Below are positions 34,681 through 43,698 of a DNA stretch of 64,000 nucleotides, in pieces; within the stretch, counting starts at the first letter, position 1, and each line of letters opens with the position of its first letter. The DNA lies in contig NZ_CP040020.1 of assembly GCF_005280295.1 (NCBI RefSeq), positions 2,356,001 through 2,420,000 of the forward strand. Direction: 5' to 3'. The DNA comes from Brevibacterium sp. CS2 (GTDB taxonomy: Bacteria; Actinomycetota; Actinomycetes; Actinomycetales; Brevibacteriaceae). The position numbers were made by a program, and so were the translations under genes. The notes below the pieces were generated by a model. The model did not search any database. It saw only the letters and a list, made by a program, of their open reading frames with translations, and was not told the DNA's origin.

Positions 34681-34707
34681 CTCATACGCGACTCATCCGC
34701 GGCTCAT
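34681..34707 (+). promoter_or_regulatory. Three 11-bp-spaced CTCAT repeats
   Basis: CTCAT occurs at 34681, 34692 and 34703, exactly 11 bp apart, one helical turn each. It sits between the response regulator gene and the poly-Asp protein gene, starting 73 bp upstream of the latter's start codon. Direct repeats at this spacing are the usual binding form for OmpR-family regulators. Confidence 0.6.
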
Positions 34708-34753
34708 CCCCGGCCGGGACCATGGAGACATTCGTAGGAGGAAGGCGGAACCC

Positions 34754-35224
34754 GTGCGCACCCTGATCACCATCGGCGCCCTGATGCTCGCCCTCATGGC
34801 CGGGATCGGGCTGTGGGTGACGGATTCGATGTCCCCGACGGATTCCCAGAGCGAACCGATCGTCGGCAACTCGCAGGACGCCGGTGCAGGGGAGACCGAG
34901 GCCGCCGAGGGCGCGGAGGGGGAGGCCGGTCTCGACCCCTCGGAATCCGCGGCACCCCCGGCGGGCGAGGCCGAGCGGCCGGAGTTCCAGGTCGAGCGCA
35001 GGCAGCCCGCACCCGAGCGCGAGAGCTCCGGGGGCGGAGGTTCCGGCAGCGGCGGCTCCGGCGGGGGATCGAGCAGCGGCGGCGGAGGCGGATCCGCCCC
35101 GCAGGAGGTCGCTCCGCCCCCGCGCGCGCCCGGCGGCGGAGGGGATGACGATGACGACGACTGGGACGATGACGACTGGGACGACAACGATGACGACGAC
35201 GATGACGATGATGACGACGACTGA
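34754..35224 (+). CDS. Membrane-anchored, Gly/Ser-rich protein with poly-Asp tail
   Basis: About 156 residues from GTG 34754, preceded by AGGAGGAAGG. It has an N-terminal signal-anchor helix (LITIGALMLALMAGIGLWV), then an acidic/proline stretch. A Gly/Ser linker (about residues 95-120) leads to a C-terminal tail that is almost pure Asp with two Trp (DDDDDWDDDDWDDN ...). No known domain is recognised. The tail could bind Ca2+ or other cations, by analogy only. It lies just downstream of the two-component genes. Confidence 0.75.
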   Translation: MRTLITIGALMLALMAGIGLWVTDSMSPTDSQSEPIVGNSQDAGAGETEAAEGAEGEAGLDPSESAAPPAGEAERPEFQVERRQPAPERESSGGGGSGSGGSGGGSSSGGGGGSAPQEVAPPPRAPGGGGDDDDDDWDDDDWDDNDDDDDDDDDDD

Positions 35225-35229
35225 GCCCG

Positions 35230-36690
35230 TCAGTCGGTGAACTCGAGGCCGAGCAGGGCGTTCTCCACCGCCTCCGGCAGGGCGGGGTGGATCCAGTACT
35301 GCTCCCGGGCCATCCGGTCCGCCGGCAGGCCGAAGGCCATCGCCTGGATGAGCGGCTGCACGATCATCGACGCCTCATCGCCCATGAGGTGCGCGCCGAG
35401 GATCTGTCGGGTGCTGCGGTCGGCGATGATCTTGACGAACCCGGTGGTGTCCTCGAGCGCCCAGCCGTAGGCGACGTCGGCGTACTCCTGGATCTTCACC
35501 GTGTACTCCGCACCCGAGGCCCGGACGGCATCCTCGGTCGCGCCCACGGAGGCGACCTGCGGGCGGGAGAACACCGCGGCGGGCACCGCGCGGTGGCTGG
35601 TCGTCTCCAGCGCGGAATCCGGCGCTGCGCCCGGAGCCCCGGCGGCGAGGTCGGCGAGGAGGTTCGCCTGCACGATTCGCGCCTCGTGGTTGGCGACGTG
35701 TTTGAGCAGGTGCGGGGAGCTGATGTCCCCGAGTGCGAACACGCCGGGCAGGGGAGTGCCGCCGGAGAGGACGCGCTGGTGCCCGTCGACGGCCACGCGT
35801 CCGGCGACGACGTCGATGCCGGCCGCATCGAGGCCGAGGCCGTCGATGTTCGGCACCCGGCCGGTGGCGAGCAGCACGACATCCGTGGTGAGGTCGTCGG
35901 GGACGGGGGAGCCGGCCACCCAGCCCGAGGCCTCGAGGCGCAGGCGGACCCCGTCCGCGGTGACCTCGGCCTCCCGGATCTGGGTCCCGAGGTGCACGCG
36001 GTGGTGAGCGGAGAAGGCGCGGGTGAAGCGTTCGGAGACGGTGGCGTCGGCGGCGGTGAGCAGACCCTCGCCGCGCACGAGCACGGTGACCTCGACCCCG
36101 AGGGCCGCGAAGACATGGGCGAACTCGGCGGCGATGAACCCGCCGCCGACGATCGTCATCGATCCCGGGAGCTGGGGCATCCGCATGACGGTGTCGTTCG
36201 TCATGACGGGGAATCCCGGCGTGTCGACGCGCTTCGCGTCGATGCCCGGTAGCGCCGGGATCTGGGCGCGGGAGCCGGCGGCGAGGACCACCCGGTCGGC
36301 GGTGAACTCCGTGCCGGACGCCGTGGTGAAGGACTTCGGGCCGGTGAACCGGACGTGTTCGGGGTAGACGGTGACGTTCGGCTGCCGGTTGGTCCGGTAC
36401 TCCCGGCCGCCGGCCTCGATCGGGTCGATCCGGCCGAAGACGCGGTCGCGGATCGCCGGCCAGTCGGCACCGTCGAAGGAGGTGCGGATCCCGAAGGCCG
36501 AGGAGTCCGCGGCGGCCGCGGCGAGGTCGGCGGTGTGGACGAACATCTTCGTCGGGATGCAGCCGACGTTGAGGCAGGTGCCGCCGAACAGGCCGGCCTC
36601 TGCGATCGCCACCCGGAGGCCGTCGAAGCGCTCGTCGACGATCGAGCTCCCGGAGCCGGTGCCGATGATGAGGAGGTCGTAGTGGGTCAT
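35230..36690 (-). CDS. mtr: Mycothione reductase
   Basis: 486 residues of the pyridine nucleotide-disulfide oxidoreductase family. FAD motif LIIGTGSGSSIVDERF, redox disulfide GGTCLNVGCIPTKM, NAD(P) motif IVGGGFIAAEFAHVF, and the C-terminal His-Glu pair in YWIHPALPEAVENALL. The GTGSGN/S-type start and RIDPIEAGGREYR distinguish mycothione reductases from glutathione reductase. It keeps mycothiol reduced, which supports an actinobacterial host. Confidence 0.92.
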   Translation of the reverse strand: MTHYDLLIIGTGSGSSIVDERFDGLRVAIAEAGLFGGTCLNVGCIPTKMFVHTADLAAAAADSSAFGIRTSFDGADWPAIRDRVFGRIDPIEAGGREYRTNRQPNVTVYPEHVRFTGPKSFTTASGTEFTADRVVLAAGSRAQIPALPGIDAKRVDTPGFPVMTNDTVMRMPQLPGSMTIVGGGFIAAEFAHVFAALGVEVTVLVRGEGLLTAADATVSERFTRAFSAHHRVHLGTQIREAEVTADGVRLRLEASGWVAGSPVPDDLTTDVVLLATGRVPNIDGLGLDAAGIDVVAGRVAVDGHQRVLSGGTPLPGVFALGDISSPHLLKHVANHEARIVQANLLADLAAGAPGAAPDSALETTSHRAVPAAVFSRPQVASVGATEDAVRASGAEYTVKIQEYADVAYGWALEDTTGFVKIIADRSTRQILGAHLMGDEASMIVQPLIQAMAFGLPADRMAREQYWIHPALPEAVENALLGLEFTD

Positions 36691-36705
36691 GGCCCCAGTC
36701 TAGGA

Positions 36706-36748
36706 CGCACCGAGGGGAGCATCCGTGCGGATGCTCCCCCTCGGTGCG
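36706..36748 (-). terminator. Intrinsic terminator of glnA1
   Basis: CGCACCGAGGGGAGCATCC pairs with GGATGCTCCCCCTCGGTGCG around the loop GTGC, with one bulged base. It lies 5 bp beyond the glnA1 stop codon and before mtr on the same strand, so it separates the two transcripts. Confidence 0.75.
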
Positions 36749-36753
36749 GTCGA

Positions 36754-38184
36754 TCAGATCGAGTAGTAGAGCTCGAACTCGGTCGGGGTCGGACGGAGGC
36801 GGGCGACCTCGATCTCCTCCTCGCGCTTGATCCGGATCCAGGTCTCGATGAGGTCATCGGTGAAGACGTCCCCGGCGGTGAGGAAGTCGTGATCGGCCTC
36901 GAGCTCGTCGAGCGCCTCGTCGAGCGAGTTCGGCACGAGCTTGATGTCGCCGAGCTCCTCCGGCGGCAGCTCGTAGAGGTCCTTGTCGATCGGCTCCGGC
37001 GGCTCGATCCGGTTCTTGATCCCGTCGAGTCCGGCCATGAGCTGGGCGGAGAAGGCGAGGTACGGGTTGCACGACGGGTCCGGCACGCGGAACTCGAGGC
37101 GCTTGGCCTTGGGCGAGGAGCCGGTGACCGGGATGCGGATCGCGGCCGAGCGGTTGCGGGCCGAGTACACGAGGTTGACGGGCGCCTCGTAGCCGGGGAC
37201 CAGGCGGCGGTAGGAGTTGATCGTCGGGTTGGTGAACGCGAGGACCGCACCGGCGTGCTCGATCAGACCGCCGATGTACCAGCGGGCGAGGTCGGACAGA
37301 CCCGCGTAGCCGTTCTCGTCGTAGAACAGCGGCTCGCCGTCCTTCCACAGCGACTGGTGGCAGTGCATGCCCGAGCCGTTGTCGCCGAACAGCGGCTTCG
37401 GCATGAAGGTCGCCGACTTGCCGAACTCCCAGGCGGTGTTCTTCACGACGTACTTGAAGTCGAGCAGCTGGTCGCCGGCCTTCTTGAGGGAGTCGAACTT
37501 GTAGTTGATCTCCTGCTGGCCCGCGGTGCCGACCTCATGGTGGGCGCGCTCGACCTCGAAGCCGAGCTCCTGCAGGGTGAGCGAGATGGCGTCGCGCACA
37601 TCGGCGAAGTGGTCGGAGGGGGACACCGGGAAGTAGCCGCCCTTGTAGGGGGTCTTGTAGCCGAGGTTGCCCCCGAGCTCCTCGCGACCGGTGTTCCAGG
37701 CCGCCTCCTCGGAGTCGATCTTGAAGAAGCCGTGACCCGGGTCGTTCTGGTACTGGATGCTGTCGAAGAGGTAGAACTCCGCTTCGGCGCCGACGTTGAC
37801 GGTGTCGGCGATGCCGGTGCTCTTGAGGTAGGCCTCGGCCTTGGCGGCGACCTGGCGCGGATCGCGCGAGTACGGCTCATCGGTGAACGGGTCGACGATG
37901 GAGTGGTTGACTACGAGGGTCTTCGCATCGCGGTACGGATCGATGAAGGCCGAGGAGACGTCGGCGAGGAGCTTCATGTCCGACTCGTGGATCCCCTGGA
38001 ATCCGGTGATCGACGAACCGTCGAACAGCAGGCCGTCGTTGATCTCGTCCTCGCCGTAGGCGGAGGCCGGGAGGTTGAAGTGCTGGACCACTCCGGGGAG
38101 ATCGCAGAACCGGATGTCGACGAACTGGACGTCGTTGTCCTTGAGATAGGACACGAGTTCGGAAGATGTGGAGAACAAGCTCAC
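36754..38184 (-). CDS. glnA: Glutamine synthetase type I (adenylylated form)
   Basis: 476 residues. Motifs are [53 protein letters not shown], and the ATP-binding [19 protein letters not shown]. The adenylylation Tyr lies in [13 protein letters not shown], so the activity can be switched by GlnE. It is the main ammonia-assimilating enzyme. A GlnR-type box lies about 94 bp upstream. Confidence 0.96.
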   Translation of the reverse strand: MSLFSTSSELVSYLKDNDVQFVDIRFCDLPGVVQHFNLPASAYGEDEINDGLLFDGSSITGFQGIHESDMKLLADVSSAFIDPYRDAKTLVVNHSIVDPFTDEPYSRDPRQVAAKAEAYLKSTGIADTVNVGAEAEFYLFDSIQYQNDPGHGFFKIDSEEAAWNTGREELGGNLGYKTPYKGGYFPVSPSDHFADVRDAISLTLQELGFEVERAHHEVGTAGQQEINYKFDSLKKAGDQLLDFKYVVKNTAWEFGKSATFMPKPLFGDNGSGMHCHQSLWKDGEPLFYDENGYAGLSDLARWYIGGLIEHAGAVLAFTNPTINSYRRLVPGYEAPVNLVYSARNRSAAIRIPVTGSSPKAKRLEFRVPDPSCNPYLAFSAQLMAGLDGIKNRIEPPEPIDKDLYELPPEELGDIKLVPNSLDEALDELEADHDFLTAGDVFTDDLIETWIRIKREEEIEVARLRPTPTEFELYYSI

Positions 38185-38277
38185 TCCTGGTGTCGGGCTG
38201 GGAGGACGCTGCGGCAGGATTGCCGCGACGTCATACCCTCAGTCTAGTGGGCGGCGTGAATCCGCGGTATCGCCCGT

Positions 38278-38293
38278 GTTTCGGGCGTGTTAC
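38278..38293 (-). promoter_or_regulatory. GlnR-type box upstream of glnA1
   Basis: On the minus strand the sequence reads GTAAC-ACGCCC-GAAAC, matching the actinobacterial GlnR consensus GTnAC-N6-GAAAC. After another 6 bp, GATAC forms a partial third half-site. It is located 94-109 bp upstream of glnA1, as in Streptomyces. It also lies just upstream of the divergent RDD gene. Confidence 0.65.
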
Positions 38294-38320
38294 ACGCCGT
38301 GGGCCGGTACCCTGGTAGGT

Positions 38321-38761
38321 GTGATCGATCGCGACGACCTCGGCTCCTGGCTCGACGGCCCCCAGTTCAGTGCCCCCGCCGACTACTGGCCGGGGAAGAA
38401 TCTCGGCCTGCCGGAAGCGGGCCCGGGCTCCATCGCCCCGCTCGGCCGACGCCTCCTCGGAGTCCTCCTCGACTGGGCGATGTGCTACGCGATCGCCGCG
38501 TTCCTCTTCGACGCGCACCCGCTGGCGATCCTCGCGATCTTCGCGGTCGAGAACCTCGTCCTCGTCTCCACCCTCGGCATGACGGTGGGGCACTGGGCGT
38601 TCGGCGTGCGCGTGATGAATCTCGCCGGCCGCGCACCTGGACTGCTCGCCGGTCTCATCCGGACCGCGCTGCTGCTGCCCGTCGTCCCCGCACTCATCAG
38701 CAACGTCGACAACCGCGGCTTCCACGACGTCGCGGCGCGCACGGTGATCGTCCGCCGCTGA
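38321..38761 (+). CDS. RDD family membrane protein
   Basis: 146 residues from GTG 38321. The first RDD helix contains PLGRRLLGVLLDWAMCYAIAAFLF with the conserved Arg and Asp. LGMTVGHWAFGVRVM follows, and the last segment has NVDNRGFHDVAARTVIV, which gives the second Asp. It is divergent from glnA1 and paired with the DUF4191 gene; this trio is conserved in many actinobacteria. The function is unknown. Confidence 0.85.
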   Translation: MIDRDDLGSWLDGPQFSAPADYWPGKNLGLPEAGPGSIAPLGRRLLGVLLDWAMCYAIAAFLFDAHPLAILAIFAVENLVLVSTLGMTVGHWAFGVRVMNLAGRAPGLLAGLIRTALLLPVVPALISNVDNRGFHDVAARTVIVRR

Positions 38762-38923
38762 GCCGTGGCACCGGCGACCACCGGCGGCCGGTGCGATCGA
38801 TCCGGGTGCTGATCCGTGGCCCCGCGGCTCACCCTCACCTGCAGCATCCACGCCGGAGGCCGGGGCCGACGTCCCCGTCGTACCCCGGCCTCCGTTGCGC
38901 GGGTGGGCGCCTGCGGCCCGGCC

Positions 38924-39658
38924 TCAGCGGCCGCGCAGCGCCTTGCGGTCCGGCCGGGCCCGCATCGGGTCGATGCCCTTGGGGATCGGCGGGCGCGTGG
39001 TCATCGAGCCGAGTGCGGTGAGCCGCTTGCGCACGGCGAGCACCTCGGCCTTGTTGAGCGGCCGCGGCACCTGGTGGACGGTCTTGACGATGCGGCTCAT
39101 CGGGATCTGCTCATCGCCCTCGCCGCCCTGGAAGGTATGGATCGGCACATTGGGCAGCACGCGCTCGTGGCGCTTCTTCTCCTTGGCGAGCATCTTGGCC
39201 GAGCGGTTCTTCGGGCCCTCGCTGAACAGGATCACTCCGCCCTTGCCGGTCGAGCGGTAGACGAGGTCCCGGGTCCGCGGGTCGACAGCGATCGGCTGCT
39301 CGTCCATGAGCCAGCCGCGCCGGGCGGTGTTGAGGACCGCGCCGATCGAACCCGGCTGGCCGCGCATCTCCTCGAACGCGGCGGTCTCCGCGAAGCGACC
39401 GAGCATGAACAGGGCGAGGAACACGCCGAGGAGCAGACCGAAGATCACCCACAGCCACATCGCACCGAACACGAACCCGGCGATGACGCCGAGGCCGATG
39501 CAGCCGACGATCGCCGCAGCCATGAGCCACACGGACGCCGGGTTGTGGCGTCGGGCGAGCTGCACGACCTGCTTCATCTGGGCCAGGCGGCCGGTCTTGT
39601 TGGGATCCTTGGGCCTGCGCTTGAACAGCCCGCGGCGCTTCTCTGAGTCTGTTGACAT
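38924..39658 (-). CDS. DUF4191 membrane protein
   Basis: 244 residues with a basic N-terminus (KRRGLFKRRPKDPNKTGRL) and two adjacent membrane helices (SVWLMAAAIVGCIGLGVIAG, FGAMWLWVIFGLLLGVFLAL). A conserved soluble C-terminal part follows, with RGWLMDEQPIAVDPRTRDLVYR and KKRHERVLPNVPIHTFQGG. Actinobacteria-specific family of unknown function. The upstream in-frame extension was not used, since the homologous start is MSTDSEKRRG. Confidence 0.85.
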   Translation of the reverse strand: MSTDSEKRRGLFKRRPKDPNKTGRLAQMKQVVQLARRHNPASVWLMAAAIVGCIGLGVIAGFVFGAMWLWVIFGLLLGVFLALFMLGRFAETAAFEEMRGQPGSIGAVLNTARRGWLMDEQPIAVDPRTRDLVYRSTGKGGVILFSEGPKNRSAKMLAKEKKRHERVLPNVPIHTFQGGEGDEQIPMSRIVKTVHQVPRPLNKAEVLAVRKRLTALGSMTTRPPIPKGIDPMRARPDRKALRGR

Positions 39659-39897
39659 TCTCTCGCTCGATCGATGGCGGATGATTCCTCGCTCAGCAAG
39701 TTTACCCTCTCCCGCGCGGCGCCGTGGGACGCCGTCGTCCACAGGGCCGACAACGCTCTTGTGCTCCGCGTCGACACCTGGTGAAATGATGCGAACGACC
39801 GCAAAGGACATCAAACGACACTGAGCTAGATCAACAGAGTGATACTGACGGGCGCCGGATCGGTGCTCCACCATCACCGCGAGCGAAGGAGCCGAGC

Positions 39898-41652
39898 GTG
39901 GACCGGCAATGGCACGTCGAGGCCGAGGTGGCACCGGGGATCGCCCGGATCCGTGCGGGGGAGGACACCGCGTGGTTCCTCCCAGGCGAACCGGCGGCAA
40001 CCGAGGCGATTCTGCAGGAAGCACGAGGGGGCGCCACCGGGATCCGGCACATCACGGTCCTCGGGCCGGGCGGCGACGAGGCCACCGGGGTCCGGGTCCC
40101 GCGGTTCGCCGGCGGGCTGCTCGTCGATGTCCTGCGCTCCTGCGGCGGCTTGTCGAGCGCACAGACGATCGGTGTCCTGCAGGAGTGCTTGACCGCCCTG
40201 GCGGAGACCCCTGCAGCGCCGCCGGGCCGGACCCGCCTGCACCGGCACGTGTTCGCCCTCGATGCCGAGGGGGCGATCCGGACCGTCCCGTGCCACACGG
40301 CGGCGGCCGGTGCGGTGGAGCCGCAGGTCGAGCTCGGGGAGATCGGGTACCTGTGCCTGACCGGACGGACCTGGACCGAGGCCGCGATCCCGGTGCGATC
40401 GCTGCGCCACGCGCCGGCGGAGCCGCTCGCGGTCATCGTCATCGAACTGCTCGAAGCCGCCGCGGAGCTCGACCTCGACATCCACGGGCTGCCGAGATCG
40501 CTCTCCGCTCGACTCACCGCCGCCGGCGACGCTGAGCCGTTCCCGTTCCTCCCCGCGGAGGCCGCAGTTCCGGTCGCCGATGCGGTGACCGCTCAGATCC
40601 GGATCGATGCCGGGTACGCGGAGCGGCTCGCGGCTGCGGCGAACGGACGGGGCGCACGCGGCCGCACCGGTCCCGCAGACGGCGGCGTCGCTGATGACCC
40701 CGGAGCCGCTGAGGACACCGGGACCGCGGAGCCGACCCGCGGAGGTGCCGGGAGCGCAAGGAGAGCGCGCAGCGCCGCGGGATGCGGGGGAGTCGGCAGT
40801 GCGGGGACCGTGCAGGCACCGGCCCCGTCCGGGGTGGGTCGACTCCGTCGGGCGGCCGGTCGGCGCGGAGCAACGGGTCGAGACGGGAATGCGGGGCGAG
40901 ACGGGAGCACACGTCGGAGGAGGGCTCGGCACCGGAGCACGGCGGGGAACCGGAGGAGCGGGAGGCCTCGCCGGTGGCCGGGGCACTTCGGTGCCCTCGC
41001 CCCGGGGGAGCGCCTCGCGCGGGTCGCGGCCCGGTTGCGTCGGCTCGGACTGCGCCCGCTCGCGGCGGTCGGTGCGATGCTCGCCGTCGTCATCGGGGTC
41101 CTCGTTCTCCTGCCCGCTCTCCAGACCGAGCAGCGGACGACCGCGGGGCCGAGCGCTGTGCCCGGGCCGACCGCATCCGGACCGTCCGGCAGCGCCGGTG
41201 CGGAGGCAGCGACGCCGGAGTCCTCTCCGCCGGCGGCCTCCGCCCCGCCCGGGCCCGCGACGACGGCCGCTCCGGAGCTGTTCGACCGGGACGACCCGTT
41301 CACGGCGTTCCGGGTCCTCACCGAGGCCCGGGCCGCAGCCTATGAAGCCGGTGACGCCGAAGCCCTGTCCACCCTCACGGTGCCCGGTTCGCCGGCGGCC
41401 CGGGCGGACGCCCGTGCGCCCGTCGAGGAGAACAGCGGTACGACGGTGACCATCATGCTCGAGCTGCTCGGGGAGCCCGAGGCCGACGGGGATTCGGCAC
41501 GGCTCGCGGTGCGCATGCACACGACGACCAGCGCGCCCGACGGCACAGCCGAGGACCACGGCCGGGTGAGCATCCGGGTGGAGCTGCGCTACGGCGCGGA
41601 CGGCTGGCGCGTCTACCGGATCACGGACGGACACGCCGCAGGGGCGGGATGA
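39898..41652 (+). CDS. Pseudokinase-like single-pass membrane protein
   Basis: 584 residues from GTG 39898. The N-terminal about 210 residues resemble a degraded Ser/Thr-kinase lobe: GGLLVDVLRSCGGLSSAQTI, then LHRHVFALDAEG and LGEIGYLCLTGRTW where a kinase would have its catalytic and DFG segments, but without HRD or DFG residues. A low-complexity Arg/Gly-rich linker (about 240-370), one membrane helix (AVGAMLAVVIGVLVLLPAL) and an external Pro/Ser/Ala stalk follow. The C-terminal domain (ELRYGADGWRVYRITDG) resembles NTF2-like folds. The kinase relationship is an inference. Confidence 0.65.
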   Translation: MDRQWHVEAEVAPGIARIRAGEDTAWFLPGEPAATEAILQEARGGATGIRHITVLGPGGDEATGVRVPRFAGGLLVDVLRSCGGLSSAQTIGVLQECLTALAETPAAPPGRTRLHRHVFALDAEGAIRTVPCHTAAAGAVEPQVELGEIGYLCLTGRTWTEAAIPVRSLRHAPAEPLAVIVIELLEAAAELDLDIHGLPRSLSARLTAAGDAEPFPFLPAEAAVPVADAVTAQIRIDAGYAERLAAAANGRGARGRTGPADGGVADDPGAAEDTGTAEPTRGGAGSARRARSAAGCGGVGSAGTVQAPAPSGVGRLRRAAGRRGATGRDGNAGRDGSTRRRRARHRSTAGNRRSGRPRRWPGHFGALAPGERLARVAARLRRLGLRPLAAVGAMLAVVIGVLVLLPALQTEQRTTAGPSAVPGPTASGPSGSAGAEAATPESSPPAASAPPGPATTAAPELFDRDDPFTAFRVLTEARAAAYEAGDAEALSTLTVPGSPAARADARAPVEENSGTTVTIMLELLGEPEADGDSARLAVRMHTTTSAPDGTAEDHGRVSIRVELRYGADGWRVYRITDGHAAGAG

Positions 41653-41676
41653 GCACAGTGCTCATCCCGCCCCTGC
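41638..41676. terminator. Bidirectional terminator with perfect 19-bp arms
   Basis: GCAGGGGCGGGATGAGCAC and its exact complement are separated by a single A. The hairpin lies between the convergent pseudokinase-like gene and sucB, and the stop codon of the former (41650-41652) is inside the left arm. Confidence 0.85.
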
Positions 41677-41694
41677 AGCGAGGAGACCCGTGGA

Positions 41695-43677
41695 TCAGAG
41701 GTCGAGGTCCGCCTCGAAGTTGCCGTCCTCCAGGCGCGCCTTGATGGTCTGCAGGAAGCGTCCCGCATCCGCACCGTCGACGAGCTGGTGGTTGTAGGTC
41801 AGCGGCAGGTAGACCATGTCGCGGATCGCGATGCTGTCCTCCCCATCGGCCGTCTTGACGACGACCGGACGCTTGGTGATGACACCGGTGCCGATGATCC
41901 CGACCTGCGGGGTGTTGATGATCGGGGTGTCGAAGAGCGCTCCGACGCTGCCGATGTTCGTCACCGTGAAGGTGCCGCCGGTGAGCTCATCGGGCCCGAT
42001 CTTCTTCTCACGGGTCCGTGCGGCGAGGTCGTCGACGGCCTTCGCGAGGCCGGCGATGCTGAGCTCGCCGGCGTCCTTGATCACCGGGACGAGCAGACCG
42101 CGCTCGGTGTCGACGGCGACCGCGAGGTTCTCGTGATCGAAGTACGTGATCTCCTTGGCCTCGACGTCGTACACCGCGTTGACCTTCGGGTGGACCTGCA
42201 GAGCCTCGACGATCGCCTTGGCGAAGAACGGCAGGAAGCTGAGCTTCACCCCGTGCTTCTGCGCGAAGGCGTCCTTGTGCGCGGCCCGCAGCTTGGCCAC
42301 CCGGGTCATGTCGACCTCGATGACCTGTGTGAGCTGCGCGGTCGTCTGCACGGACTCGTGCATGCGCGACGCGATCGTCTGGCGGATGCGCGAGGCCTTC
42401 TCGGTGGTGCCGCGGAGCTTCTGCGCCTCCTCCGGGATCTCGTGCGTGTACGCCTCGCGCTGCTCGCCCGCACCGCCGGCGACGGGGGCCGCCGCCTGCG
42501 AGGCCGCGGCGTTCTGCGCCGCGGAGAGCACGTCCTGCTTGCGGATCCGGCCTCCCACACCGGTGCCGGACACCGTCGACAGGTCCACGCCCTTGGCCTT
42601 CGCGAGCTTGCGGACCAGCGGGGTGACGTAGGCGGCGTTCTCGGCGCTCACCGTGGCGGAGATGTCGCGCCCGGCGCCGGCCGCGGACTTCTCCGCAGGA
42701 GCGGATTCCGCGGACTTCTCGGCGGGCCCGGACTTCGTGGACTCCTGCCCGGAATCCGTGTCCGGCTCGGGGTCCACATCGGTCTCCGCATCGACCTTCT
42801 CCGCGGCCTTCTCGCCCTCGGCGTCGGTCTCCGCGGCCTCGTCCGCCTTGTCCTCGGGTTCGGCGTCGGCCTGGTCCTCGGCATCGGCGACCTCGTCGTC
42901 GGAGGAGTCGTCCGAAGAGTCGTCGGCGGTGTCGTCCGCGCCGGACTCGCCATCCGAGCTGTCCTCGGTGGGAGCTCCGGAGCCGATGAGCGCGAGCGGC
43001 TCGCCGACCTCGACGGTGTCGTCCTCCTCGGCGAGGAGCTTCTGCACGACGCCGGCGACAGGCGAGGGGACCTCGGTGTCGACCTTGTCGGTGGAGACCT
43101 CGAGCAGCGGCTCGTCGACCTCGATCTCGTCGCCGACCTCCTTGAGCCAGCGGGTGACGGTGCCCTCGGTCACCGACTCGCCGAGCGCCGGCATGGTGAC
43201 CTCGGTGGCCTCGCCGGAGCCGGACGAATCCGACTTCGGGGCGGAATCCTCGTCCGCTGAGTCATCAGCAGAGTCGTCGTCCTCGTCAACGGCGTCGTCC
43301 TCATCCTCGTCGGCTGCGGACTCGTCGTCGGCCGGGGCGTCGTCGGAGGAATCTTCAGCATCGGAATCCGCCTCGGCATCGGCGGAATCCTCGGACTCGT
43401 CCGCGTCGGCGGAGTCGTCGTCGGAGCCGGAGTCGTCGGAGCCGTCGCCGATGACCGCGAGGTCACCGCCGACCTCGACGACGTCGTCCTCGTCGGCGAG
43501 GATCTTCTCGAGCACGCCCGCGTAGGGGCTGGGGATCTCGGTGTCGACCTTGTCGGTCGACACCTCGAGCAGGGGTTCGTCGACCTCGATCTCGTCACCG
43601 ACTTCCTTGAGCCAGCGGGTGACGGTGCCTTCGGTGACCGACTCGCCGAGAGCCGGCATCTGCACGGAGTTGGACAT
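41695..43677 (-). CDS. sucB: 2-oxoacid dehydrogenase E2 (dihydrolipoamide succinyltransferase)
   Basis: 660 residues. Two lipoyl domains each carry the lipoyl-Lys in [10 protein letters not shown] (Lys43 in the first), each followed by a highly acidic Asp/Glu/Ser linker. A peripheral subunit-binding domain ([19 protein letters not shown]) follows, then the catalytic acyltransferase ending with the His motif [14 protein letters not shown]. It follows lpdA by 21 bp on the same strand, so E3 and E2 are co-expressed. The E1 gene is not in the window. Confidence 0.93.
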   Translation of the reverse strand: MSNSVQMPALGESVTEGTVTRWLKEVGDEIEVDEPLLEVSTDKVDTEIPSPYAGVLEKILADEDDVVEVGGDLAVIGDGSDDSGSDDDSADADESEDSADAEADSDAEDSSDDAPADDESAADEDEDDAVDEDDDSADDSADEDSAPKSDSSGSGEATEVTMPALGESVTEGTVTRWLKEVGDEIEVDEPLLEVSTDKVDTEVPSPVAGVVQKLLAEEDDTVEVGEPLALIGSGAPTEDSSDGESGADDTADDSSDDSSDDEVADAEDQADAEPEDKADEAAETDAEGEKAAEKVDAETDVDPEPDTDSGQESTKSGPAEKSAESAPAEKSAAGAGRDISATVSAENAAYVTPLVRKLAKAKGVDLSTVSGTGVGGRIRKQDVLSAAQNAAASQAAAPVAGGAGEQREAYTHEIPEEAQKLRGTTEKASRIRQTIASRMHESVQTTAQLTQVIEVDMTRVAKLRAAHKDAFAQKHGVKLSFLPFFAKAIVEALQVHPKVNAVYDVEAKEITYFDHENLAVAVDTERGLLVPVIKDAGELSIAGLAKAVDDLAARTREKKIGPDELTGGTFTVTNIGSVGALFDTPIINTPQVGIIGTGVITKRPVVVKTADGEDSIAIRDMVYLPLTYNHQLVDGADAGRFLQTIKARLEDGNFEADLDL

Positions 43678-43698
43678 AATGGTGTGTCTCCCTCGGGA

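Noticed and set aside
43260-43450. Asp/Glu/Ser-rich repeat in sucB as an insertion or assembly error
   Set aside because: Acidic flexible linkers between lipoyl domains are normal in E2 proteins, and the frame stays open through both lipoyl domains.
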